58,668 nt of DNA from Nitrospira sp. CG24A (GTDB taxonomy: Bacteria; Nitrospirota; Nitrospiria; Nitrospirales; Nitrospiraceae). The position numbers and the translations under genes were made by a program. Below the pieces are notes generated by a model. The model searched no databases. It was given only the letters and a program-made list of their open reading frames with translations, and was not told the origin of the DNA. Shown piece by piece: positions 7,630 to 15,189 of this stretch (positions are counted from its first letter, which is position 1; each line of letters begins with the position of its first letter). Where the stretch lies: the NCBI GenBank assembly GCA_002869925.2, contig NEWT02000023.1:1-58668 (forward strand), written 5' to 3'.

Positions 7630-8337
7630 TTACCAGTGATGGAGATCGTCATCCGGGTTGGCTTTGGATCGATTGATCAGTCGTCGCTCCAAGAGCTCTT
7701 TGGCAAGATCGGAGGCGCCAAGCCCGAATGCAATAGCTCCGGCCAGCACAATCCCTCCCCAGGTAATGCCGAATCCGACAACGACGATGTGTTGGGCAAT
7801 GCCGAGTTGTTCGAGCGCCATGGCGGCCGCGAGGACCTGTATACCCCATCGAGAACAGGCTGCGATGAGTCGGGCGGGTGGGAGGCCGGCGTTGACCGCG
7901 GCAATCAGGACCGCCTGGGAGACAAAGTTCGAGAGAAAGTACCCGGCCAGGAGAATTACCGCTGCGGTGACCAGGTGCGGCACATAGGCGAGGAGTGACT
8001 GGGCGAACTGGTTGATCGGGGTCAGGTTGAGGGCTCCTAATGCCGCGATCGAGGCCATCACGATGACGGTCCAATAGATGCCTCGTCCGACAAGGCGAGA
8101 AGGATCGGTTTTGACTCCTCCGCGGAGGAGCGCCGCATTCATTCCTACCCGATCGCAAAAATGGTCGAATCCGATCACACGAAGCAGCCGTTCTGAAAAA
8201 GACCCGAGCGCCCAGGCCGTGAAGATCCCACCGAGTAAGATGATGCCCATGGCGAGCACATTCGGGAGTACGGTCAACACTTGACGTCCGAGCAGTTCCA
8301 GCGGTCCCAGAAGCGCCTGGTTGATGAAGTCACTCAT
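7630..8337 (-). CDS. MscS-related membrane protein (conserved TM-helix repeats, no beta domain)
   Basis: 235 residues from ATG 8337, chosen for AGGAGG eight bases upstream; the start overlaps the end of the preceding gene by eight bases. Four or more hydrophobic helices are seen (VLPNVLAMGIILLGGIFTAW, YWTVIVMASIAALGAL, VPHLVTAAVILLAGYFLSN, IVVVGFGITWGGIVLAGAIA). GFGLGASDLAKELLERR-like C-terminal sequence (here AFGLGASDLAKELL) matches the pore-lining/linker region of small-conductance mechanosensitive-channel relatives, but the MscS beta and C-terminal vestibule domains are missing. In this operon, release of the solute during hypo-osmotic shock is a reasonable inference. Confidence 0.75.
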   Translation of the reverse strand: MSDFINQALLGPLELLGRQVLTVLPNVLAMGIILLGGIFTAWALGSFSERLLRVIGFDHFCDRVGMNAALLRGGVKTDPSRLVGRGIYWTVIVMASIAALGALNLTPINQFAQSLLAYVPHLVTAAVILLAGYFLSNFVSQAVLIAAVNAGLPPARLIAACSRWGIQVLAAAMALEQLGIAQHIVVVGFGITWGGIVLAGAIAFGLGASDLAKELLERRLINRSKANPDDDLHHW

Positions 8338-9664
8338 GATCACCTCCTGCGTCGGTGCTGGTGTGATGCAATAGAGCCGGAGCGGCAGGTTGCGGCGCCG
8401 GCGGTTGCCAACGTTCAACCAGATAGGGTTTCATGCGTTCGAACGTGTGGCACAACGCTTCGATCTTCTGCTCTGCTTCCACGGACGTCAAGCCCTGAGT
8501 TGCGTGGACAAACGAGGCGGTCCGACCTAAGTACAGGGGAGTGAGGGCTTTGAGGAGGTGGTCGCGTCGTATGATTCGTTTGCGATGCGCAATCGCCGCA
8601 TCGTAAACGACCTGAACCCACAGTTCATCGGGGATACGACAGTCGGTGTTGGACGTTCCCTGGAGATCGCGGAGTTGCGCGAATGTATCGTCGGCCAGAA
8701 TCTGTCGCCAGATGGGCTCAAGATCGGTGAGGCCTTGTCGATAGTGCAAGACCATCCGTTCCATATTGACATGGACTGGTTCGACCCCCACCTCGTAGGT
8801 AAACCCAAAGAGTGGAACCGGCTGCGATCCTTCCAGCCGAGACCAGAGCACTTCATGTTTTTCCATGAGGGCAAAGAGCGCTCCCATCACCTGCGTCAAC
8901 ATGGCCGACAAGTCGGCTGATGGGTCCTTTGGATTATGGATTTTTGCGCCGAGGAAGCTTTGGCAGATCCGTGCGCCACTGGCAATGGCTTCCGTCGTCA
9001 TCCAGATATCGATACCGAAGCGCGCGACTTCCGATTCCCAGACATGTTGGTCGAGATAGTGGGCCGCGAGCGCTCCGGAAAAACCAAACTCCCCGCCGAT
9101 AGGCTGGCGCACCCGTCGTCCGTAGAGCGCCCTGGTCAGTGGGTAGGCGAGACTGTTTGTGATCGTGCCGTCGTATTTGTGGCGGAGATAATAGGGCGCG
9201 ACGTAGTCGTATCCTTCCTCCAGGATGGGTCGGAGCAAGAGCTCAATCCATTCCGGAGAAATACTGCGGAGGTCCGCATCGACGACTGCACAGGCCCGGG
9301 CATTCAATCGTCGGGCAATCTCAAAGATCGTCCGGAACGCGCTGCCTTTTCCGGGAATCCCATGGTACGGCGTCACGATTCGATGCAGGATACTTTGCTG
9401 GTCGGCAATGAAGAGATGTTCGAAATCGATCGCGGTGCGGGCGACGATGGCCGGCGTCTGATCCGATGAGCCTCCGTCGGAATTGACCAGGACGGCTCGA
9501 CGGCCAGGGAAATGTTTAGCGAGCCCCACGCTGACGGCCCGCACGACATGTGCAACCGTATCCGCGTTGTTATAGCTCGGAATCCCAACAAGCACCTCTG
9601 CAGAGCCAATTTCTTGGATGCGTGCTTCTGTCGGCGGAGTGAGTGGGGTGAGATTCGCGCTCAT
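8330..9664 (-). CDS. Glycosyltransferase, GT-A fold, related to GT81/GT2 glycosylglycerate synthases
   Basis: 444 residues. VLVGIPSYNNADTV (residues 24-37) is the N-terminal nucleotide-binding strand; NSDGGSSD (61-68) follows; GIPGKGSA (103-109), VDADLRS (128-134, the metal-binding D-x-D) and QPIGGEFG (187-194) are arranged as in glucosyl-3-phosphoglycerate synthases. The long C-terminal half is helical. Its ATG overlaps the stop of the GpgS-like gene (ATGA), so translation is coupled. With a GpgS-like enzyme before it and an MPGP-like phosphatase after it, it may add a second sugar, as MggA does in Petrotoga, or be the direct mannosylglycerate-type synthase. Confidence 0.75.
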   Translation of the reverse strand: MSANLTPLTPPTEARIQEIGSAEVLVGIPSYNNADTVAHVVRAVSVGLAKHFPGRRAVLVNSDGGSSDQTPAIVARTAIDFEHLFIADQQSILHRIVTPYHGIPGKGSAFRTIFEIARRLNARACAVVDADLRSISPEWIELLLRPILEEGYDYVAPYYLRHKYDGTITNSLAYPLTRALYGRRVRQPIGGEFGFSGALAAHYLDQHVWESEVARFGIDIWMTTEAIASGARICQSFLGAKIHNPKDPSADLSAMLTQVMGALFALMEKHEVLWSRLEGSQPVPLFGFTYEVGVEPVHVNMERMVLHYRQGLTDLEPIWRQILADDTFAQLRDLQGTSNTDCRIPDELWVQVVYDAAIAHRKRIIRRDHLLKALTPLYLGRTASFVHATQGLTSVEAEQKIEALCHTFERMKPYLVERWQPPAPQPAAPALLHHTSTDAGGDHE

Positions 9665-10905
9665 GAAGGAGTGGCTGCCGGCTCAGTTGTGGGATCCCAG
9701 ACATGATCGGCTTCGACGGCTTCGACCAGGCGATCGAAAATGTCTGGCACGGCATGGGTGACGCGACTCCAGTTGGAAATCATGGGGACACCAAGCGGGT
9801 CCTCGAGAAACCCCTCGGTGGCGAGTTTCATGCCTTTCAAGAACACTTCGACGGCCGTGCGTTCCTGGTGTCGATCGAACGTGAGGCTATTGATGGACGC
9901 ATCGTTTTCGTATCGGCTGATCGCTTCCTGAGCGGCCTGCAAATATGTGGCGCGCAAGGTCTTGAGGATACCGTCAGACAACACGACGCCTTCGCTCGCG
10001 AGATTCCTGAAGAGCGATTTCGTAATGTCGACACACATCTTGAGGAGGCCGGCATCGGGATTGTGGGCTGAGAGTTCCTGGTGTTTGTGGTCATAGGCGT
10101 CCGCAATATCGGCTTGGCAGATGCGGCGTAAGGCACAGTTTCGATAGACTTCCGCGAGAACGCCGATTTCAAGCCCCCAGTCCCCTGGAATCCTATTAGT
10201 CCAAGCCAGGTCCCTCACCATGGCAAACTCACCGGCTAGAGGATAACGAAAGCTGTCGAGAAAGGTCAGGAGTGCGTGAGGTCCCACAAGCTGTTGGAGG
10301 CTTCGGATCATCGGCGTAATAAAGAGGCGCGTTACTCTGCCATTGAGGCGGTCGGTTACTCGGCTGTAATAACCCTTGCAGAACTCATACCCGAGATTGG
10401 GATTGGCGATGGGATAGCAGAGGCGCGCCAGATATTCACGGCTGTAGCTTGTGATGTCACAGTCGTGGAGTGCGATGACTTGGCTGTGATTTCTAGCCAA
10501 TACATAACCGAAGGCGGTCCAGCAACCCCGCCCTTTGCCCTGTAAGCCGATATCGAGGTTGTGATCGACCAGGACCTTGAGGATGGCTTGAATACGCGCA
10601 CCGTCATTCCAGATAAGGCGAACCCGCTGGGGAAGGACAGAAAAGAATTGCTTCGCCAGACGAAATTCTAAGGCCGAAGCTCGATCCAGGGAGATGACGA
10701 TTTCATTGAGATATGACACAGTTTTGAGGGTCTCTACGATGGCTTTCAATGCCGGGCGTCCCAATTCCGAGTAGAGGGAGGGGAGGACCAATGCAATGGG
10801 ATTGACGCGCCCGTAACGTACCAATTCTTGCTCCAGTTGGTTGACATTTGGCTGCCCGAGGCGGTGAAGCACGGTGACCACCCCGTTTTGATAGAAATCT
10901 GACAT
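9661..10905 (-). CDS. gpgS: Glucosyl-3-phosphoglycerate synthase-like glycosyltransferase
   Basis: 414 residues. Motifs in order: IALVLPSLYSE (37-47), IVISLDRA (69-76), LQGKGRGCW (121-129), ALHDCDI (145-151, metal-binding D-x-D), PLAGEFAMV (222-230) and GDWGLEIGVL (241-250). This order and spacing match GT81 GpgS/MpgS-type enzymes, which join NDP-sugar to 3-phosphoglycerate. It is the promoter-proximal gene of the four-gene operon. The exact donor sugar (glucose or mannose) is not determined by what I can see; the symbol is given by closest resemblance. Confidence 0.75.
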   Translation of the reverse strand: MSDFYQNGVVTVLHRLGQPNVNQLEQELVRYGRVNPIALVLPSLYSELGRPALKAIVETLKTVSYLNEIVISLDRASALEFRLAKQFFSVLPQRVRLIWNDGARIQAILKVLVDHNLDIGLQGKGRGCWTAFGYVLARNHSQVIALHDCDITSYSREYLARLCYPIANPNLGYEFCKGYYSRVTDRLNGRVTRLFITPMIRSLQQLVGPHALLTFLDSFRYPLAGEFAMVRDLAWTNRIPGDWGLEIGVLAEVYRNCALRRICQADIADAYDHKHQELSAHNPDAGLLKMCVDITKSLFRNLASEGVVLSDGILKTLRATYLQAAQEAISRYENDASINSLTFDRHQERTAVEVFLKGMKLATEGFLEDPLGVPMISNWSRVTHAVPDIFDRLVEAVEADHVWDPTTEPAATPS

Positions 10906-10963
10906 TGGAGCCTCCGGTGATCGAGTCCATGGACCTGAACTACATCATGCCGTGTTGAAGGAT

Positions 10964-11007
10964 GACCAGTGGTCGTTGTCGAAATCGTAAACCTACGCCC
11001 TAGGGCG
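10964..11007. promoter_or_regulatory. Palindromic sites upstream of the gpgS operon
   Basis: Two inverted repeats: GACCAGTGGTC (10964-10974, nine of eleven positions as in the GACAAGTTGTC sites near 14.2 kb) and CGCCCTAGGGCG (10996-11007, perfect). Candidate operators only; no regulator is assigned. Confidence 0.35.
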
Positions 11008-11035
11008 GTATCGTTTCCGCATAATACAACAGTTG

Positions 11036-11051
11036 GGCGGGTGATGTGCCA
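11036..11051 (-). promoter_or_regulatory. Possible sigma-54 type -24/-12 element before gpgS
   Basis: On the minus strand: TGGCACATCACCCGCC. The -24 part TGGCAC is perfect and the -12 GC is present at the right spacing, but TT of TTGC is replaced by CC. It would start transcription about 120 bases before gpgS. Weak alone; the sigma-54 activator gene is next door. Confidence 0.35.
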
Positions 11052-11170
11052 CTAGATAATGCTCATATCGGTAATTGTTCGAAGTGTGAACAGGTTAGAG
11101 AATTGAAGAAGATGGTGGGAAAACCCTTCACCTTCGTGGTCTTGTGCCCGAACGGATTGAGCTGTGCGAG

Positions 11171-12523
11171 TTAGTCTTTGCCGTATAGACGGAGCTTACG
11201 GAAGAGCGTTTTGCGGTGGATCCCAAGGATGTCAGCTGCCTCGCCGTGGTCCTGATGATGGGCCTCCAGCACCCGCAGAATATAATTCTTTTCCATATCG
11301 TGAAGAGTCTCCCATCCACGAGCTCGGGCTTGGATGTGAACAGGCGCTGTCCGAATCGTTTCAGGAAGATCTTCAGGCGTAATGATGGGATGGGGGGTCA
11401 AGGCAATAGCCCGCTCAATCACATGCTCGAGTTCACGGACATTGCCAGGCCATGCGTAGCGTGTCAGCAAAGGGATGGTGTCCGGTGAGAGCCCGGTGAC
11501 CGGTCTCTCTTTGGTACGCCCGAATTTATCGACGAAGTACCGGCTTAAAAGCGGAATATCGTCAATCCGATCTCGCAAGGGAGGAAGGACAATGGTAATT
11601 ACTTCCAGTCGATAAAAAAGATCCTCTCGAAAGGTCCCGGCTTCGACAAGTGGCTTCAAAGCTTTTTTCGTTGCGGCGATGATTCTGACATCGATGGCGC
11701 GCGGCGTTTCGCTTCCGACGCGCCGGATTTCGCGCTCCTGAATTGCACGCAGCAACTTGCTCTGCATCATGGGAGAGAGGTCTGCGATCTCGTCCAGAAA
11801 GCAGGTGCCGAGATTCGCCTGTTCCAACAACCCTTTTTTCGTTGCGATGGCTCCGGTAAATGCACCACGTTCGTGACCAAAGAGCTCAGACTCAAGGAGC
11901 GTCTCGGCCAACGAGCCCGTATCGATGGCGACGAATGGCCCGCCACTTCTACCGCTGTTGGCATGAATGGCGCGGGCGATCAACTCCTTTCCGGTCCCAC
12001 TTTCTCCCTGGATGAGCACCGTGCTGTCCGTCTCCGCGACCCGGGCAATCATTTTATAGACTTCAACCATTCCGCCACTGCTGCCCACGAGGTTGTCAAA
12101 CCGGTATCGATCGCGCAATTGTCCCCGTAAGGACCTATTTTCCCGTACGAGCTTGGTATGTTCGAGCGCGCGCCGGACCACCAACCGAATGTCCTCGACG
12201 ACAAACGGTTTGCTGAGATAGTCGAAGGCTCCGGCTTTAATGGCATCCACAGCAGTCTTGAGCGATCCGTAGGCCGTCAACAACACCACCGGAATATCCG
12301 GCTCCTTTTCGCGCACGGCAGCCAGTAATGCGAGCCCGTCCATCCCTGGCATATGAATGTCGGTGATGACGAGTTCAGGCTGCCATTGCTCAAGTCGCCG
12401 CAGCGCGGTCTCCGCGTCCTCGGCCGTTTCGACCTCGAACCCTTCTTTGGCCACGATCTCGCGCATCAAGGCTAGCGTCTCGGCGTCGTCATCCACGACC
12501 ATGACCCGGGATGGTCGCAGCAT
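11171..12523 (-). CDS. NtrC-family sigma-54-dependent response regulator
   Basis: 450 residues in three domains. The N-terminal receiver has Asp55 in VITDIHMPGMDGL and the conserved KPF. The central AAA+ domain has Walker A GESGTGKE, the GAFTGA loop that contacts sigma-54 (ERGAFTGAI), and Walker B FLDEIADL. The C-terminal Fis-type helix-turn-helix is AADILGIHRKTLFRKLR. All activating residues are intact, so it should be a functional enhancer-binding protein. Its ATG overlaps the stop of the kinase gene (TGATG), indicating a co-transcribed two-component pair. Probable targets are the GACAAGWTGTC pairs at 14.2 and 23.6 kb. Confidence 0.92.
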   Translation of the reverse strand: MLRPSRVMVVDDDAETLALMREIVAKEGFEVETAEDAETALRRLEQWQPELVITDIHMPGMDGLALLAAVREKEPDIPVVLLTAYGSLKTAVDAIKAGAFDYLSKPFVVEDIRLVVRRALEHTKLVRENRSLRGQLRDRYRFDNLVGSSGGMVEVYKMIARVAETDSTVLIQGESGTGKELIARAIHANSGRSGGPFVAIDTGSLAETLLESELFGHERGAFTGAIATKKGLLEQANLGTCFLDEIADLSPMMQSKLLRAIQEREIRRVGSETPRAIDVRIIAATKKALKPLVEAGTFREDLFYRLEVITIVLPPLRDRIDDIPLLSRYFVDKFGRTKERPVTGLSPDTIPLLTRYAWPGNVRELEHVIERAIALTPHPIITPEDLPETIRTAPVHIQARARGWETLHDMEKNYILRVLEAHHQDHGEAADILGIHRKTLFRKLRLYGKD

Positions 12524-14151
12524 CAGCGCGCTCCTCCGTCGGCTGGAAGCTCAATCGTGAATCGCGAACCTTTTTGCAACTCGCTCTCTACCTTGATGTC
12601 TCCGCCGTGTGCCCGTACGGTTTCCAGTGCGCTCGCCAACCCCAATCCCGTGCCACGTCCTGCTCGCTTTGTTGTAAAGAATGGCTGAAAGATTTGTACA
12701 AGCTGTGCCGCGCTCATTCCGCAGCCTGTATCGATCAGTTCCACCGCGACCCATGGGCGATGAGCCGGCTGTCCGAGCGCAGCGTGAGGAGAGACTCGCA
12801 CAACCAGTGTTCCTCCGTCAGGCATCGCGTCGAGTGCGTTTTCGATCAAACTGTGGAACACCTCATGGAGCTGCTGGGAATCGGCCTCAACTTTCTCGAT
12901 CTGCTGGCTCCATTCTGTCTCCAGCGTAATCTTCTGACGATCGAATTCCGGCTGGAAGAGTGCGAGACATTCCGCGACACAGGCATTGAGATCGATAGGA
13001 GATCGCACCGGATCCGGTCTCCGGGCATACAAGAGGAGGTCTTGAATGATTTTTGACGTTCGTTCGATCTGGGCCTCCACGGTCTGTAACCGTCGTCGAG
13101 ACTCTGTACTCAGAGTCTGGTCCTCAGCCAGGAGTTGAATATGGCCCGACAGCGCAGTCAATGGTGTGCCGATTTTATGTGCCACGGTCGCAGCGACCTG
13201 TCCTATAGCCGAGAGGCGTTGTGCGCGTGCAGCATCGCGCTGTGCCGCCGAAAGTAATTCGTTCGTCTGGGCCAACGCCCGATTTTTCTCCAACACTTCA
13301 GTGGTTGCCTCGATGACTTTCTGCTGAAGACTGTCGTTCATCTCGCGTAGGGATTCCGTCAATTGTGCATTGTCTTGAGTCGCTTCACGGATCTTCCTCA
13401 CCATGTCATTGAATGTGCCGGCCAGTTCTCCGAGTTCATCCTGTTCCTCAACAGGGACGACCGACGTCATGGTTCCCTGAGAAACCGATTCAACGGCAGT
13501 GAGCAGTCGTTTTACAGGGCGATGCACCTTAAAGTACAGAAACAGATTGATGGCGACGACGATCGCCAGTCCCGTCTGCAATCGCCTTGTTCTGGAGGCT
13601 TGCAGGATGGACTCTAAGGCTTCATCCATTTGCCTGGTAGAGAACTCGGCATAGGTGGCTCCTACCACGACATTCTTTAAGACGATCGGGGCAGCCAGGA
13701 AGACACGATGGGTATTTTTCCTGTCCGCATAATCGATCAGGGGCCGCTGTTCCTCGCGCACGCGTTTAATAAGGTCAAATGCCCTCTCTTGCCTCGGGTG
13801 CGAGAGGAGCAGCAATTCCGTGGGACCTGCGCTGGTGATCGGGATAGGATTTTCTCCCAGTTCCGCTGGAAATTCGTACATCACAATGTTGAGAAGATCA
13901 GGCAGATTGGAAAAGATCTTCTCCAATTCTTTGGTTCGCGCCTCCCGGTTTGATAGCTGAGCACGACTGGTGACGTTCTGGTCGACGGAATATCCGACAG
14001 CCAGCGCCGCCGCACGAACATTGTCTTCCACGATGTGCTGGATCGAGCGGGCCTCGAGCCAGTCCGTCGCTCCTGCGGAGACGCCGACGATAAAAATGAC
14101 GATCAGCGTCACCTTGATCTGAAGGCTGAGTCGGTGCCACCAGTTCAGCAT
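12523..14151 (-). CDS. Membrane sensor histidine kinase, partner of the adjacent NtrC-type regulator
   Basis: 542 residues from ATG 14151; an upstream in-frame ATG at 14241 would add 30 residues but lies within regulatory sequence, so I prefer the shorter form. Order: TM1 (VTLIVIFIVGVSAGATDW), ~150-residue extracytoplasmic sensor region of Cache-like layout, TM2 (LAIVVAINLFLYF), HAMP with a coiled coil, HisKA with the H-box GQVAATVAHKIGTPLTAL, and HATPase_c (N-box ENALDAMPDGG, G1 DTGCGM, G2 GRGTGLGLA). The stimulus is unknown; the sensor region has no cysteines or haem motif that I notice. Confidence 0.88.
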   Translation of the reverse strand: MLNWWHRLSLQIKVTLIVIFIVGVSAGATDWLEARSIQHIVEDNVRAAALAVGYSVDQNVTSRAQLSNREARTKELEKIFSNLPDLLNIVMYEFPAELGENPIPITSAGPTELLLLSHPRQERAFDLIKRVREEQRPLIDYADRKNTHRVFLAAPIVLKNVVVGATYAEFSTRQMDEALESILQASRTRRLQTGLAIVVAINLFLYFKVHRPVKRLLTAVESVSQGTMTSVVPVEEQDELGELAGTFNDMVRKIREATQDNAQLTESLREMNDSLQQKVIEATTEVLEKNRALAQTNELLSAAQRDAARAQRLSAIGQVAATVAHKIGTPLTALSGHIQLLAEDQTLSTESRRRLQTVEAQIERTSKIIQDLLLYARRPDPVRSPIDLNACVAECLALFQPEFDRQKITLETEWSQQIEKVEADSQQLHEVFHSLIENALDAMPDGGTLVVRVSPHAALGQPAHRPWVAVELIDTGCGMSAAQLVQIFQPFFTTKRAGRGTGLGLASALETVRAHGGDIKVESELQKGSRFTIELPADGGAR

Positions 14152-14196
14152 GGCGCCATGGTAGTCCCTCGGGTTTTCTTGTTCAATCGAAATTCG

Positions 14197-14228
14197 AGAC
14201 AAGATGTCTGCGGCGGGACAAGTTGTCT
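14197..14228. promoter_or_regulatory. Tandem palindromic enhancer sites (UAS pair 1)
   Basis: Two 13-bp palindromes, AGACAAGATGTCT (14197-14209) and GGACAAGTTGTCT (14216-14228), lie 19 bases apart, about two helical turns on one face. They are 110-140 bases upstream of the sigma-54 element at 14338 and just upstream of the divergent kinase/regulator operon. This is the usual placement of NtrC-type enhancers. A second, diverged pair is at 23618-23648. Confidence 0.6.
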
Positions 14229-14337
14229 CTTGTTCTGGCAACCAATCCGCGACGTGTCATATCACCAGACGTGATCACAATTATAAAACATTCAATCTTT
14301 CAATGCCTTGCGACGGGAGACCTCGCTGAGTCTCTTG

Positions 14338-14353
14338 TGGCACCAGGTTTGCT
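14338..14353 (+). promoter_or_regulatory. Sigma-54 promoter (-24/-12)
   Basis: TGGCACCAGGTTTGCT matches the consensus TGGCAYRNNNNTTGCW at every fixed position except the R. Predicted start is about 14364, some 40 bases before the receiver gene. This is the best sigma-54 element I found in the window. Confidence 0.7.
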
Positions 14354-14404
14354 CACTTCATCGCTCATAACAAGAGAATTATCGGATATCAGGAGTAACG
14401 GATT

Positions 14405-14809
14405 GTGATGGAACGAGTTGTTGTGGTCGAGGCCGATGTTGTGTTGGGCACTGTCCTTGCCGAAGTGCTACGGCACAGCGGGTATGAGGTGACGTTCGTC
14501 AGGACATTGATAGGCGAAATCGAGCGCGTCGATTCTGTGAGTGCGGTGATTCTTGATATCGACACAACGACTGCGGAAAGAGAGCTCGCCTGGCTCAGCT
14601 TGTTGGAACCCTGCAGCGACTCGCTGCCGATCATTCTGCTGGGCGTGCAAGTGTCCGAAGACCTGGTTCAACGTCTCAGATCGCATTCCCTGCCCCTGCA
14701 GAACAGGAATGTGGTCTGTGTGCAGAAGCCGTTTCGGAATGAAGAGTTACTTGCCGCCGTTCGACAGGCGCAAGAAGGCTGTGTATCCGGACAGGTAACC
14801 GGAATATAA
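14405..14809 (+). CDS. Stand-alone, divergent receiver-like protein
   Basis: 134 residues from GTG 14405 (ATG 14408 is an alternative), with AGGAG upstream. The CheY fold is recognisable: RVVVVEADVVLGTVLAEVL at the start (the acidic pair is reduced to E-A-D), VILDIDTTT with the candidate phosphoacceptor Asp, and CVQKPFRNEELLAAV with the conserved Lys-Pro. The conserved Thr/Ser strand reads LPIILLGVQ, so the switch residue is missing. There is no output domain. It is the first gene after the sigma-54 promoter, so it may modulate the adjacent kinase or a partner as a phosphate sink or adaptor. Confidence 0.7.
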   Translation: MMERVVVVEADVVLGTVLAEVLRHSGYEVTFVRTLIGEIERVDSVSAVILDIDTTTAERELAWLSLLEPCSDSLPIILLGVQVSEDLVQRLRSHSLPLQNRNVVCVQKPFRNEELLAAVRQAQEGCVSGQVTGI

Positions 14810-14856
14810 CTCCAGATTTTGTGAGTGGAGCAAGACACGTCGGGAAAGGAGGCCCC

Positions 14857-15078
14857 ATGCGATGCGAACGGTGTGCTGGGTTAGTTGTGGCTGAACATGC
14901 CAGTGTAGGTGGGACATCCATCGGATGCGGGGCCTCTGTTGAATGGCGATGTGTCAATTGTGGTGCGATGGGCGTCTCCGCGCCGGTAAGCGGGCATCCT
15001 GTCGCTCAAGCCATGGCAGGAAAAGAAAAAATCGGCGTGCAACGTCGAGCCTTGAACACGGAACCTCGTCGGTCTTAA
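14857..15078 (+). CDS. Small zinc-ribbon protein
   Basis: 73 residues from ATG 14857, with AAAGGAGG seven bases upstream. MRCERCAGL and WRCVNCGAMG are two CxxC knuckles about 30 residues apart, preceding a basic tail. It is the same type as the proteins at 35633-35833 (NCERCGGLKILEH ... LRCINCG) and, more distantly, 23908-24156. Likely a metal-binding regulator or adaptor; no function is known to me. Confidence 0.65.
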   Translation: MRCERCAGLVVAEHASVGGTSIGCGASVEWRCVNCGAMGVSAPVSGHPVAQAMAGKEKIGVQRRALNTEPRRS

Positions 15079-15189
15079 CCGCCACCTGAGAATATCAGGA
15101 TAGTGAGTCATGAATATGTATCTAGAATGGGTCAGAGAGTCGTCACGCTCCGATCTGCAGACTACAATAATGATGAAAGGAAGGTTCCA

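Noticed and set aside
10921-11035. Other palindromes before gpgS (GTCCATGGAC) as regulator sites
   Set aside because: Short, only loosely similar to the GACAAGWTGTC pairs, and downstream of the best promoter candidate.
14236-14251. TGGCAACCAATCCGCG as a second sigma-54 promoter
   Set aside because: The -12 element is CCGC, not TTGC, and the site overlaps the possible N-terminal extension of the kinase; much weaker than 14338.
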